NCBI RefSeq assembly: GCF_028583425.1
Contig: NC_072802.1
Location: 13,401,926 to 13,465,925, forward strand
Length of the DNA stretch: 64,000 nucleotides
Reading direction: 5' to 3'
From: Eublepharis macularius
Lineage: Eukaryota > Chordata > Lepidosauria > Squamata > Eublepharidae
Of this stretch, positions 43,923-64,000 are shown in pieces. The notes below the pieces were generated by a model. It searched no databases, was not told the origin of the DNA, and saw nothing but the letters and a program-made list of their open reading frames with translations. The position numbers and the translations under genes are program-made. Position 1 is the stretch's first letter, and each line of letters begins with the position of its first letter.

Positions 43923-44348
43923 TGTCAGATGCACCCTGCTTATCTGCCATGTATGTCTATTATTCACTGTACTCTGGGACTCTGAGAATGTGTAAAGAAC
44001 TATCTGTGTAACTGTCTGATTATGTAGCCAATAGTAGCTTATCTTTGCAAGTGGCTGCTTTCACTTTCTCGACTGGCATGGGAAAGTGTCCTTGGAATGC
44101 CGGCTGGAGCCGTATCTCCCTGAGTCATGAAATGAGCTCATCCTTGTCTTCCCCTTCCCTACCCCCTCCAACCTCCTAGGCCCTGCACGCCTAAATGCTA
44201 TCCTGCCCTATAACTAACATTGCTTTCCCCCTTTCTGTCACTTCTGCCAATGCTGTAGTCTGAGCGCACTGATACTGATGGATCTCTAATAAAGAAACTT
44301 TAACTGGACTCTTGGAGTGTCTACAGTGAAGTATCTGGGGATCTAACT
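43923..44348 (+). repeat. Right LTR of the Gypsy fossil
   Basis: Direct repeat of 40360-40824, preceded by the purine-rich GAGGGGAGGGGC stretch at about 43894-43905. Confidence 0.8.
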
Positions 44349-44627
44349 GTTGTATTATAATGTGCTCTACATTTTCAGATAAGCCTTGTGGGTTGATGGT
44401 TTTAATTGATCTGTAGAGTTCTCAAGAATATGAATAGAATGAATTCAGGTGCCTAGAGTTATAAGATTAAGAGCGACTGGTAAGATTAATTGGTTGTACA
44501 TTGTTTTGGGTTATGTGTTCAAAGACTTTTCAGCAGACTTGATGTTACCTGATTTAAAAAGACAGAAAGGTGAAAAGCAGATCTTGTGTGTGCATGCTGT
44601 TAAGTTGCTTCTAACTTATGGTCATAG

Positions 44628-44832
44628 ATCCAGAGGAGTTAGCCTTGTTAGTCTGTAGCTGCAAAATAGTAAAGAGTCCAGTCGCACCTTTAAGACTAAC
44701 CAACTTTATTGTAGCGTAAGCTTTTGAGAACCGCAGCTCTCTTGCATCTGACAGAGAGCTGTGATTCTTTAAAGTTTATGCTACACTAAAGTTGTTTAGT
44801 TTTAAAGGTGCTACTGGACTCTTTACTATTAA
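44628..44832. mobile_element. PLE tail, head-to-head fold-back
   Basis: 44665-44830 is an inverted repeat (AATAGTAAAGAGTCCAG ... CTGGACTCTTTACTATT) centred near 44747. The outer left part has the family end GAGGAGTTAGCCTTGTTAGT. Confidence 0.75.
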
Positions 44833-44934
44833 CTACTTCCAAAACATTTTATCATTGACAACCTTGCTCAGTCTTGCAAACTGAAGGTCGTAGCCATAGC
44901 ATTAAAAAAAAATCTGTTTTCCAGCTTTTTATAT

Positions 44935-45150
44935 TGTAAAGGCAGTGTGTGTAGTGGTTAGAGTTCTGCAGATCTAGGAGCCTCTAGGTTCAAATCCCTA
45001 CTCTACTATGACGCTTGCTGGGTAATGTAGGCCAGGCCCACACTCTCAGCCTAACCTGCCTTATGGAGTTGTGAAGATAAAATGGAGGAGAGAATGAGCT
45101 AAGCCCCTTTGGGTCCTCCCTGGAGAAGGAGCAGAGTACAAATGAAGAAA
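44935..45150 (+). repeat. tRNA-derived squamate SINE, nearly full length
   Basis: A box in GTGTAGTGGTTAGAGTTCTG and B box in AGGTTCAAATCCCTACTC, then TCAGCCTAACCTGCCTTATG, TTGTGAAGATAAAATGGAGG and a CTTTGGGTCCTCC tail. RNA polymerase III type. Confidence 0.8.
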
Positions 45151-45169
45151 ACAATTAAAAGAAAATATA

Positions 45170-45305
45170 GCATGGAATAAGCTGAAATTGTGTGACTGGA
45201 CCAAGGTCAACCAACAAGCTTTCGTGGGAGAGGGGAGATTCCAAGCTGGGTCTGCCAAGTCCTAGTCTGGTGTAATTCTAACCACTACACCACACTGACT
45301 CTCCT
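45170..45305 (-). repeat. tRNA-derived SINE, partial
   Basis: The plus strand shows GTAATTCTAACCACTACACC (reversed A box) and GATTCCAAGCTGGG (reversed, weak B box). Confidence 0.6.
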
Positions 45306-45529
45306 GCGGAGGGTGTAACTCTGCTTAGAGCTGCAATGTAAATAAGGCAGCTCCATTTCTGTCCCCAAAGCAACTTGTGCCCCATAACCCTACTCAGTCC
45401 AAAATATATGTGATGCCAAGGGGTGCAGCTTAAATCACCAAGAGAAAGCAATTAGGGACTAGCTACTTGTACATTCCAAATGATAGTTCTTGCTATCTCT
45501 TGTTACCTTACTGTAGCCTATTCTACTGT

Positions 45530-45775
45530 GGCCAGAAGCAGTCTGCAGTGTGGTACCTTAGAGACCAACAAAATTTTCATGGTGTAAGCTTTTGAGTCAG
45601 GGCCAAGCTACAAGTGATGAATGACACTTGAACGGCAAGTGTATTCCTTCCTGTTCACTTGCTCTCCACTTGCCCTCCACTCAATCCACTTGCCATTCAA
45701 GTGTCATTCGTCACTTGTAGCTTGGCCCACAGACCTCCTTTCTTCAGACATGAGACAGATACAGCCTGTGGCTCT
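45530..45775. mobile_element. PLE tail split by a small MITE
   Basis: The left part GTACCTTAGAGACCAACAAA...GCTTTTGAGTCA continues after the MITE as CAGACCTCCTTTCTTCAGAC, which is the expected tail order. Confidence 0.55.
45600..45728. mobile_element. Small MITE with GGGCCAAGCTACAAGTGA termini
   Basis: 129 bp with long inverted ends (GGGCCAAGCTACAAGTGATG / CGTCACTTGTAGCTTGGCCC) and a second inverted block, GACACTTGAA/TTCAAGTGTC. It sits inside a PLE tail. The target duplication is unclear. Confidence 0.7.
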
Positions 45776-45889
45776 ATCCTGGAAGGTGGATCATCCAGCT
45801 AAAGTTTTCGAGGCCATGGGAAAGATAAAAGGAAAGGTAAAGGGAGGGGATCTTCCCATTTTTCTTAACAGAAGGGAGTTTCAAGAATT

Positions 45890-46990
45890 TATTTATTTAT
45901 CAGTCAATCAGATTCTTACCCCTCCTTTCTGTCCTCATACCAAGGTGGGTAACAAATTAAAACATACAAATTAAAACCTCATCCTTAAAAAACAGCACGT
46001 AAATACATCATTAAAACAATAAAAAACAGAATTTAAATGAATACAAAAGATTTTTTAAAAACTCTTAAAACATTGGGGAGGGAGAAGGGATCGTGGAGGG
46101 AATGCCAAGCGACGTAAAATGTCTTCACTCGCTGGTGGAAGACATCAAAAGAAGGGAACAGGCAAATCTCCCTGTGCAGAGAGCTCCAGCGTATTGGTGC
46201 CACTACTGAGAAGTCCCTCTCCCCGGTTGCCACACACCTACACTCAGAATGCCAGGGTACCTGAAGCAGGACCTCCAGAGATGACCATAGTGGTCAGGTA
46301 GGTTCATAAGGGAGTAGATGGTTCTTCTGGTATGTTGGTCCCAGACTATATAGGCCTTTAAGTGTCAGCAACAGCGCCTTGAATTGTGCCCTGAAACAAA
46401 TAGGGAGCCAGTGCAGATGAGAGAGATGGGCCGCAGGACCCACTCCAGTCAATATCCTGCTTGCAGCATTCTGCACCAATTGAGATAGTTCAAGATGGGT
46501 AGCGGTGTTAGTCTGCTTGTAGTAGTAGAAAAAAGCAAAAGTCCCGTAGCACCTATAAGACCCACAAAATTTGTGTAGCAGTAGACAAGAGCCAGAGTCC
46601 AGTAGCACCTACAAGACTAACAACATTTGTGGTAGGGTATGAGCTTTTGTGAGCCACAGCTCACTTCTTCAGATGACTCACAAACCTCATACCCTCCCAC
46701 AAATTTTGTTAATCTTATAGGTGATACTGAATTCTTGCCCTTTTCTACAGCACCAGTTGAGGTTTCCAAACACTTTTCAAGGGCAGTCTCATGTAGAGGG
46801 CGTTAGAGTAATCTAATCTAGACGCAAACGAGGCATGTACCACTATGGCCAGATCTTTTCTGCCTTGGAAAAGCCAACCAGTCAAAGCTGGTAAAGGCAC
46901 CCTTCGCCACAGCTGACACCTCCTTATCCAGCTGTAGGCCTGGGTCCAAGAGCACTGGGCACTGGGTCCAAACGATGGACCTGTTACTTC
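45890..46990 (-). mobile_element. L2-type LINE remnant, 3' region
   Basis: Minus-strand 46480-46290 encodes LVQNAASRILTG, LHWLPICFRAQFKALLLTLK and SLGPTY, the C-terminal segment seen intact in the 22552-25506 LINE. The remnant has no start and is broken by the PLE at 46491-46745. A recurrent squamate repeat of related type continues to about 46990 and beyond the MITE to 47390. Confidence 0.65.
46491..46745. mobile_element. PLE tail, fold-back inserted in an L2 remnant
   Basis: AGTCCAGTAGCACCTACAAG ... ATTTGTGGTAGGGTATGAGC is followed by the inverted CTCATACCCTCCCACAAAT. The minus strand at 46672-46636 reads CTGAAGA, GTGAGC/GCTCAC and AAAAGCTC, a hammerhead-like core with one changed base (AAAA for GAAA). 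Confidence 0.65.
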
Positions 46991-47004
46991 ATGGGGAGTA
47001 CAAT

Positions 47005-47264
47005 CAGGGCTTTTTTTCAGCAGGAACGCAGTGGAACGGAGTTCTGGAACCTCTTGAAAATGGTCACATGGCTGGTGGCCCCGCCCCCTGATCTCCAGAC
47101 AGAGGGGAGTTGAGATTGCCCTCCGCGCCGCTCAGCGGCATGGAGGGCAATCTCAACTCCCCTCTGTCTGGAGATCAGGGGGCGGGGCCACCGGCCATGT
47201 GACCATTTTCTCGGCGGGCAACCCACGGAGTTCCGCCACCTCTTTCCCCAGAAAAAAAGCCCTG
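47005..47264. mobile_element. hAT-type MITE family H, copy 2
   Basis: Perfect 8-bp target duplication AGTACAAT (46997-47004 and 47265-47272). Ends are CAGGGCTTTTTTTC. The body folds back over most of its length (ACAGAGGGGAGTTGAGATTG and its inverse). 260 bp. Confidence 0.85.
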
Positions 47265-47394
47265 AGTACAATCCTGTCCAGAACAGGTGACACCTTCTAT
47301 CCCAGCTCAGACCTTTTGCTCGCCAGCAGCACTTCTGTCTTCTCAGGATTAAGCTTCACCTGCATCCACTCCAGAACTATGCAAATGAACCGGA

Positions 47395-47485
47395 GCCCTG
47401 GAGCACCATAAAGACGAACACTTTTTTATTCTACATATAAACGTTCTGTGGCATAAGTCCACTTCCTTAGATGCATGAAGTAGAT
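47395..47485 (+). mobile_element. Diverged PLE-tail fragment
   Basis: GAGCACCATAAAGACGAACA and TTCTGTGGCATAAGTCCACT keep the order of the PLE tail. Weak match. Confidence 0.4.
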
Positions 47486-47727
47486 CCTCTACTGGCAGAC
47501 ATACACGTACAGTTATGGAGGGGAAATGTTATAAACATCAGTCAAATGCCATGAAATATAAGAGTATAACACTATGATGAAAAAATGCAAATATATCAAG
47601 AAAAGTACAACACAGAAGGATGGTTCCTCCTGCCCCAGGGTTTTGCCTGAAGGTATTTGTCCACTCATGGAAAGATTCCTTTTTCATATGAGGAAGTCTC
47701 CATTTGCTCCTGGAAGACCACTCTTTG

Positions 47728-47946
47728 GAGCCACTAGGGCTGCCAGTCTCCAGATAATGGCTAGAGATCTCCCAGAATTACAAGTAATCTTCAAACTAAA
47801 CAGACCAGTTCTCCTGGAGGAAAACAGCTGCTCTGAAGGGTGGACTCCACAGAATTATATCCTGCTGAGGTCCCCCCTCCCCAAATTCTTCTCTCGCCAG
47901 GGTCCCAAATCCCCAAGAATTTCCCAGCCTTGAGTTGGCAACCGTA
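47728..47946 (+). mobile_element. MITE family N
   Basis: GGCTGCCAGTCTCCAG at the left and CCTTGAGTTGGCAACC at the right, with the internal GAGATCTCCCAGAATTACAA family signature. Confidence 0.65.
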
Positions 47947-49071
47947 GGTCCCACTCACAGACTCTCCTTAAGTTCAACTACCGTCTTTCCTTCTTTCATT
48001 TTCTTCTGTTAATTTCTTAGACTTTGGATGCAGGAAAAGTCATACAGCCATATCAATTCATGTAAAATAAAATAAAAAAGAACAAAACATTTGTAATATC
48101 ATGTATTAGGGCCAACCAAATTGACGCTAAATGTTGTACAAGCTTTCCGTTTCAACAGAGCTCTTTGTCAGCCTAGACATTAAAAATTGGGTGGAAGGGA
48201 GGAGAGCAGATTTTTCAGGCCATGATGTTTAAGATCAGATCTTGCACACATCCTCGAGCAGGCAATTTGCTTCACTTTGTTGCAAGCATGGAGTCACCTC
48301 ACCGCATTTTCTCTGGGAAGCTACATTCAGCTGCGTCATCCATCTTTCACTGAAATATAGAAGCTGCCCAAGTCCATCCAAAATCCATGACCTTTCTCCT
48401 CTTTTTCCAGTCTGGTTTGATCCTAATGGGAAACTGGTTTCCCCCAAAGCAGATGTCTCTAATGGGCCCCCAGTGATTTTCTGGTCTCCTTCCTGCAGTG
48501 ACAAACCATGGTTGCAGTAATGTCTGAGCCAAGCCTATACCTTGGCTGTGGCTGATACTGGCATCCAGTTTCTTAAGGAGTCCAATTAACCTACCAGTCC
48601 TTCACGGTTATTCTTTTTCCTCATGCACTGCAAGCACTCCTACTATTAGGGCCAGATCATAGAAAAGATTACTCTCAGCGCTCTTATATATCCTGAATAG
48701 GTATCAACCTGGCCCATATTGTGAGTCCACCTTCAGGTTCTCACTAGTGAATCTATTTTCCTTGACCCAAACAAAGGGTAGTGTTGGGATTTCTTTGGAT
48801 CTCAATAGGAAAATGAGGTGGTAGAATGTTGTGTGTGTGTGCACGTGCGTGTGAGAAAGAGGGAGAGAGAGTTATTGGAGAGGGAGGCAGGTCTTGGTTT
48901 CCCGGCATCACTTTTAGCTTAGCCTTGAGAAGCTGTAGATTGGGCTGAATTAACGGACGAGAAGGATCTGGCCATGGCAATGGTGGGTTGATTGTAATGG
49001 AGAACTGGGTTTTGTCGGTCTTCTCGAGGTGGATCCTCCCAACCACTGTGTTGAGCCACAAACAATTCTAG
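47947..49071. other. No gene recognised; PLE-like scrap and TG run
   Basis: 48110-48180 resembles a PLE tail (CTAAATGTTGTACAAGC, then AGAGCTCTTTGTCAG). A TG/CG-rich run lies at 48825-48855. Nothing coding. Confidence 0.4.
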
Positions 49072-49317
49072 CAGGGCTTTTTTTCTGGGGAAAGAGGTGG
49101 TGGAACTCAGTGGGTTGCCCTCGGAGAAAATGGTCACATGGCTGGTGGCCCCGCCCCCTGATCTCCAGACAGAGGGGAGTTGAGATTGCCCTCCGCGCCG
49201 CTGGCAATCTCAACTCCCCTCTGTCTGGAGATCAGGGGGCGGGGCCACCGGCCATGTGACCATTTTCAAGAGGTTCCGGAACTCGTTCCACCGTGTTCCA
49301 GCCGAAAAAAAGCCCTG
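49072..49317. mobile_element. hAT-type MITE family H, copy 3
   Basis: CAGGGCTTTTTTTCTGGGG at the left and the inverse GCCGAAAAAAAGCCCTG at the right. The arms GTCACATGGC...GCCATGTGAC enclose a near-perfect stem of roughly 60 bp per side. No clear target duplication remains. Confidence 0.75.
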
Positions 49318-49723
49318 CATAATAGGTTGTGTTCCCTGCTGAAGTCAGTATTATATTGTTAGGCTAAGACTTCGACTGCTGATTTGCCCATCAAGCGTGG
49401 TTTAGGACTGCGGGCCTTTGACCTGACTACACTTTTTTGGAAGTCTTTGTTTTTTAAGGTTTTGTTAAGGATTTTTGGGTCTTTGAGAAGGCCCCAAAAC
49501 AGCAACTGCAGGGGAAGGCGGGGGGGGGGGGGGCGACACCGAGCCAAGGACTTGTACAGAGGAAAAATCTTTTCCCCGGATGGGAAGAGAGAATGCCTGC
49601 TACCCCCACTTCCTTACAAATCACTCTCTTCCTTGACGACCTTGCCCTGGTGAAAAGTGGGTCCAACTCACACCTGTACAAAAAGTTTTCTTCAGTTACC
49701 ATAAGAGACTTTATATAAGAAGT
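49318..49723. other. No gene recognised; G-run
   Basis: A G-rich run lies at about 49517-49533. This is the intergenic strip downstream of the COL4A5 3' UTR. Confidence 0.4.
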
Positions 49724-49823
49724 AAAACTTTTATTCATTAGAAAAAAATGGCTGACTTGTGAGGAATATGCTACATAAAAATGCTGCTCTTAAGAAAACG
49801 CTCAATTTTTCACCAGTTTTCAC

Positions 49824-50955
49824 TTTATTTCAGTCAAAAGGATTTTCAAAGTGTACAGCTATTCTGGATAAAATACTTGATAAAATTTCTGGACAAAAAT
49901 GTGAATTTTGTGTGTGGGAGTATGAATAATATCTATGGTGTTTGTGTCATCTGTGTTTTTTCCCACAGGGTACTTTCTGAACCAACAGAGTTATTATGAT
50001 GTGAATTAATATGACTTTTGTCTTCCTTATAAAAGAATGTAGGATATGGTAGAGCATTTCAAATATTTCACAGAATATGCAAAAATAAAACCTTTCAAAA
50101 CGTTTTTGGTTTTTCTGAAGGACAAAGTAAAATTATCAGTTGTGTGCCATACAATATAAACATTAACAACCTGCCTCAAATTAGCTACAGCATCATTGTA
50201 CATTTTCCAAATACGTTGCGACGGGACTTGGCGCAGAAAACAAACATTAAAATGTGGCAGTAGTTTGTCGAGAGGGAGGGAGGGAGGGAGTTTGCCCTGC
50301 TGTCTATTGGCTATACAATATTGCTGCCTACTGTAAGTGGTACTTTATGCTTTTATATATATATTTATATATATATATATATTTATTTATTTATATATAG
50401 TTTTTTTCCTTTGTGGAGACAGTGATTTTAGGCTGGTTTGTGTCTAAATGACTGAGAAGTCAAAAACTAAAAGAAAATGTGTTTACACAATATACACATT
50501 TCATTACTTACAAAGAAAAAAAAACAAGCTTAAACATTCCATATTAAAAACTGGGGACACAGTAGAGTTAGTAGCACCATGAAGAAAGGCACCTCTGAAC
50601 GGTCACCACGTCGTCTGAATCATCACAGTGCATCGCGGCTTCTTTTCTCGTGGGTGGGGTTTTCCCCCCAAGTGCCGTCTTGGCACAGGGAGAGAGAAGT
50701 GGCAACTTCACCTTCTGATCCGTCGTGGCCCTCAAGCATCTCCAACACTGTCAAGGGGTCGAGTTCCCTTGACAACGAGGCACCAGAAGACTGCTGTCGG
50801 GATGGCACTTGGGAGAGGTACACCGGAATCTGCATTGTCTGGATTTTTTCTCAGTTTTAGTTCTTTTTCATTTCTGCACAATAGCACCATTATTATAGCG
50901 GAAGGACAGTGCACCAAAAAAATATTTCTCAGTGGTTTCAAAAGTCTCCGAGGCA
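49824..50955 (-). other. COL4A5: COL4A5 3' UTR (predicted extent)
   Basis: Runs from the stop codon at 50956 to a minus-strand AATAAA (plus strand TTTATT at 49824-49829). A second AATAAA lies at 49730-49735. The stretch lacks interspersed repeats apart from AT and GGGA runs, as expected for a conserved UTR. The end is a guess between the two signals. Confidence 0.5.
50352..50398. repeat. AT microsatellite in COL4A5 3' UTR
   Basis: TATATA/TTTA-rich run; nearby (GGGA)n at about 50270-50290. Confidence 0.8.
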
Positions 50956-62874
<11,919 letters not shown>

Positions 62875-63935
62875 CTAGGACAACACAATGGCAGTGATTA
62901 CTTTTATCCACAAAATGGCATGCTCAGCAGCACAGAAGCCGGCTGGGGCAGCTCCTCGTGAGCAAGGCCAAGGAGACCTCAGCTGGGGATGGCTCGCATT
63001 CAACCCCACTCTGCCAGCGAGGCAAGGAAGCCAAGAAGGGATTAGTGGTAGGAGGGAAACACCTGAGGGGAGGCACAGCTGGGCCGTCAGGAGAGGGAAC
63101 AAGCCTAGAAGGAGGGCAGGGCGGGGAAAGGAAGCCCTATATAAGGTGGCTAGGAAGAGCTCTGGGGTGGTGGGTGTGAGTAAGGGGTGATGGGGTGGGA
63201 GCAGAGCAGTGAGAGAGTGGAGGCTTGGAGGAGAGTTCTGGAAGGAGGAGATGAAGGAGGACGCAGAGGGTAAGCAGGCCAGGTTGAGCAGGCCAGCGAG
63301 TGGACTGAGAGGGAGTCTGGGTGATGTATACCGCCCCTCCTTCCACAGAGCAGGGTCCTGCAGTATCTCTGGCGCCCCTCTGATGCCAGGGCCGGCCCAG
63401 CTGGGGCCCCGCCCAGAGGTGGCAGCGACAAGCCCTGACATCCAGTGCCACAGCCTGCAAACCGAAGGGCATGTTCAGCACCTTCAGCAACATTTCAAAG
63501 GTCCCCAGGCTGTGCCTCTTAGGTTTTCCAATGCGGCCAGTCCCGTAATGGCTTCCACTGACCCAGCTGGAAACGCCTTAACTGAAACTTACTCCCTTAT
63601 GTGAATTTTTAGCATGCCTTTAAAAGCTTATTCCCCATAACAGTCAGAATATGAGATGCTACCAAAAGTCACAGTCCATGTGCTCAGAGCACATGCCACA
63701 GCAGATTGCAACCTTCAATTCTATTCAACGCAGAGCTCATCCCCACATTCTTCCCTCTTTCGGTGTGTATGTTTTATGGTTGTCGCTGGTAGCGGTTGGT
63801 CAACTGGTTATTGGGCTGATAGGTAAGAAGAGCATTTATCTCCCCACCTCTTTGCTTCACCCTTCCCCAGTGCCCTGGACATTTTTTTCAAGCAGCATCT
63901 ATATGCCTTACCTGAGGCAATGCATCAGCACAGGT
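62875..63935. other. COL4A5 intron, no exon recognised
   Basis: 63000-63430 is G-rich on the plus strand with long chance frames, but no Gly-X-Y run or splice-bounded exon was found on the minus strand. Confidence 0.45.
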
Positions 63936-64000
63936 TTGCCAGCCTCTGGGTGGTGGCTGGAGATCTCCCGGAATTACAACTGATCTCCAGGACACAGAGA
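63936..64000 (+). mobile_element. MITE family N, cut by the window edge
   Basis: TTTGCCAGCCTCTGGGTGGT, GGAGATCTCCCGGAATTACA and ACTGATCTCCAGGACACAGA are the left third of the family. Confidence 0.65.

Larger units (their letters stand above)
40360..44348 (+). mobile_element. Ty3/Gypsy LTR retrotransposon fossil
   Basis: Two similar long terminal repeats begin TGTCAGATGC (40360 and 43923) and end near GATCTAACT. A purine-rich stretch precedes the right one. The internal parts I recognise are an RNase H region (about 40926-41270; VDALSRL end) and an integrase region (about 42800-43420; DFITDVPSSKG, HPKTDGQTERVNQ). The element is broken, with several breaks, and is not whole. Two hAT-type MITEs have inserted into it (41279-41716, 41788-42495). 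Scattered LTR differences suggest moderate age, clearly older than the PLE palindrome. Confidence 0.85.

Noticed and set aside
46997-49317. Short ORFs sharing a PRKKAL segment
   Set aside because: They are translations of the hAT-type MITE ends, not genes.
62875-63441. A further COL4A5 exon or other protein in the 188-codon minus frame
   Set aside because: No Gly-X-Y run and no GT/AG-bounded segment in phase. The frame is low-complexity Leu/Pro/Ser.

Overview
The window looks like a squamate (lizard or gecko) genome. It holds two vertebrate genes of the IRS4-COL4A5 locus, lying tail to tail, and the space between them is filled with reptile-type repeats: SINEs with 5S-rRNA-like heads, tRNA-derived SINEs, CR1 and L2 LINEs, Penelope-like elements (PLEs) and hAT-type MITEs. 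Two facts argue for IRS4/COL4A5 (X-linked in human) rather than the paralogous IRS2/COL4A1 pair: the convergent gene orientation, and an NC1 sequence that reads as alpha-5(IV).

Layout. Positions 1-2480 are repeat-bearing upstream DNA. A CpG-rich promoter with eight CCAAT/ATTGG boxes lies at about 2480-3823. IRS4 occupies 3824-7391 as one large exon encoding PH and PTB domains and a tail of YXXM motifs. A strong splice donor sits inside the last codons, and a matching acceptor is at 29250/29251, so the stop codon is probably supplied by exon 2. The 21.9-kb intron contains two young retroelements: a PLE inserted as an almost perfect 2.8-kb head-to-head palindrome (17665-20471) and a full-length L2-clade LINE with an intact 984-codon ORF behind eight promoter-like monomers (21510-25693). 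Positions 32-49 kb are an accessory-repeat zone with more PLE pieces, several MITE families (some nested), a broken Ty3/Gypsy fossil (40360-44348) and old LINE remnants. From about 49.8 kb to 62.9 kb on the minus strand are the last nine exons of COL4A5 (end of the triple helix plus the whole NC1 domain). The 5' part of that gene lies beyond the window.

The most interesting signal is in the PLEs. Insertions of more than one PLE family repeatedly appear as head-to-head fold-backs with 3' ends outward. Their tails carry a minimal hammerhead-ribozyme architecture: CUGANGA, a short stem II, GAAA, a two-base loop, then UH. The large palindrome has 1367-bp arms of equal length, one amino-acid difference between its two ORFs, and a 13-bp target duplication around the whole unit. 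That points to a single recent event in which both strands of the target were primed.
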